From Lachnospiraceae bacterium (GTDB lineage: Bacteria > Bacillota_A > Clostridia > Lachnospirales > Lachnospiraceae), in contig SFGN01000064.1 in assembly GCA_004556565.1 (NCBI GenBank), positions 1-15,071 of the forward strand: a stretch of 15,071 bases of DNA, in the 5' to 3' direction. The translations under genes and the position numbers were made by a program. The notes beneath the pieces were generated by a model. It was not told where the DNA came from, did no database searches, and saw only the letters and a program-made list of their open reading frames with translations. Shown piece by piece: positions 14,475 to 15,071 of the stretch (the stretch's first letter is position 1; every line of letters begins with the position of its first letter).

Positions 14475-14966
14475 ATGGCAACATGGAGTGGTATAAGAAA
14501 AAAGTTGGAAACGGAATATCTGGCTCAAAGTCTGCAAGGTCATATTCAGTATTATGTAACATCATATAGTAAGAGTCCCGACCATGAGGGACGGGCGGCA
14601 ATAAGATATGATGGAAAAGAAATCATCAAAGGATGCTATTGGAACAATTGGTCGAAAGCAGGCATGTTTCCCCAAGACGAAAAATATGAGAAACGCATAA
14701 AAGTAGAAAATGCGTATATGGACGATGTAGCTATAAAATTGGGGATTTTTGACCAACGCTGTTTTTATAATGCATTTGCAGAGTTTGATAATCAAGATAT
14801 TGAAACAAGCCTTAAAAGTGAAAATTTAATCGTAAAAATATTTGCTGTATTGGATAGACGAGTTGGTAAACGGAGATTAAAAATTATGAAAGAAACAATA
14901 ATGGACGAACCAGATACATTCCAAGAGTTTTATGCAATTCGGGTAAAAGCAGAAGGACTGTTATAA
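14475..14966 (+). CDS. Hypothetical protein, 163 aa, possibly SF0329 family
   Basis: The protein begins MATWSGIRKKLETEYLAQSL, followed by QGHIQYYVTSYSKS and IRYDGKEIIKG. This W-S-x-I-R-K-K-L-E ... L-Q-G-x-x-Q-Y pattern resembles the SF0329 family of unknown function, a recognition from memory. It is a soluble, charged protein with no signal peptide or membrane segment. The ATG at 14475 has GGGGAG eight bases upstream. An overlapping ATG at 14471 is in a different frame. Its base composition is more AT-rich than the minus-strand genes, it has its own promoter, and it is transcribed divergently from parA. Twenty-six bases separate it from the hydrolase gene, so the two may form an operon. It could be ICE cargo or flanking chromosomal DNA. 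Confidence 0.85.
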   Translation: MATWSGIRKKLETEYLAQSLQGHIQYYVTSYSKSPDHEGRAAIRYDGKEIIKGCYWNNWSKAGMFPQDEKYEKRIKVENAYMDDVAIKLGIFDQRCFYNAFAEFDNQDIETSLKSENLIVKIFAVLDRRVGKRRLKIMKETIMDEPDTFQEFYAIRVKAEGLL

Positions 14967-14992
14967 ATTTGAATTTGTGGAGGATAACTATT

Positions 14993-15071
14993 GTGGATAA
15001 AGCAGTTATTTATATACATGGAAAAGGTGGTAATGCTGAAGAAGCTATTCATTACAAACCGCTCTTTAGTA
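14993..15071 (+). CDS. Alpha/beta hydrolase, N-terminal part (runs off the right edge)
   Basis: The first 26 codons encode (V/M)DKAVIYIHGKGGNAEEA followed by IHYKPLFS. A beta-strand followed by HGKGGN is the oxyanion-hole region at the start of small alpha/beta-hydrolase esterases. The nucleophile and His would lie beyond the window. The start is GTG at 14993 with GGAGG nine bases upstream. It lies 26 bases after the 163-aa gene, in the same direction, so probably the same transcript. Substrate cannot be inferred from this fragment. Confidence 0.75.
   Translation, partial: MDKAVIYIHGKGGNAEEAIHYKPLFS

Noticed and set aside
1..15071. CRISPR arrays, tRNA or rRNA genes
   Set aside because: No regularly spaced repeats and no cloverleaf- or rRNA-like sequence were noticed on either strand. 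The repeated motifs in the adhesin gene are protein-domain repeats.

Overview
The window looks like part of the conjugation and maintenance module of an integrative conjugative element (ICE) of the Tn1549/CTn type from a low-to-mid GC Firmicute, most likely a gut Clostridia/Lachnospiraceae bacterium. This rests on the gene set (ParA, ParB-like protein, a giant SNF2 helicase/adenine-methyltransferase, a Cna-B/SpaA adhesin, TnpV), on strong AGGAGG-type ribosome binding sites, and on codon use. No host gene identifies the species.

Layout, reading the minus strand in its direction of transcription. The module starts with parA (GTG start, 13893) and a parB-like gene overlapping it by 44 bases. The parB gene is split by a frameshift near 12704. 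A 281-base gap follows, holding a C-rich stretch that could be a Rho-dependent terminator, a candidate promoter and a leader hairpin. Next comes a 1416-residue sortase-anchored surface adhesin with a thioester head and about ten Cna-B-type repeats. It is coupled (TAATG) to a 30-residue single-span membrane protein. Two small hypothetical genes follow, then the 2271-residue helicase/methyltransferase ORF that fills the left 45% of the window.

The two most notable things are hidden in the helicase gene. First, a complete tnpV-family gene (117 aa, 5709..6062) with its own strong ribosome binding site lies entirely inside the helicase ORF in the +1 frame. It sits exactly where the helicase has its low-complexity linker. 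Second, the helicase ORF stops prematurely, just before its expected helicase motif VI, because the sequence changes at position 96 to GTGCGAC..., the 5' boundary of a group II intron. The rest of the intron and the 3' exon lie beyond the left edge.

Right of parA is a 581-base region without a convincing gene. Its parA-proximal part is rich in inverted repeats (candidate operator, parS or oriT-type sites), and its distal part is very AT-rich. Beyond it two plus-strand genes diverge from the ICE module: a 163-aa hypothetical protein (possibly SF0329 family) with a good sigma-A-type promoter, and the first 26 codons of an alpha/beta hydrolase. These may be cargo or flanking DNA.

Working together, ParA and the ParB-like protein would stabilise the element or regulate its genes. 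The helicase/methyltransferase would process or protect transferring DNA, and the wall-anchored adhesin would mediate contact with mating partners or host surfaces. These roles are inferred from the families.
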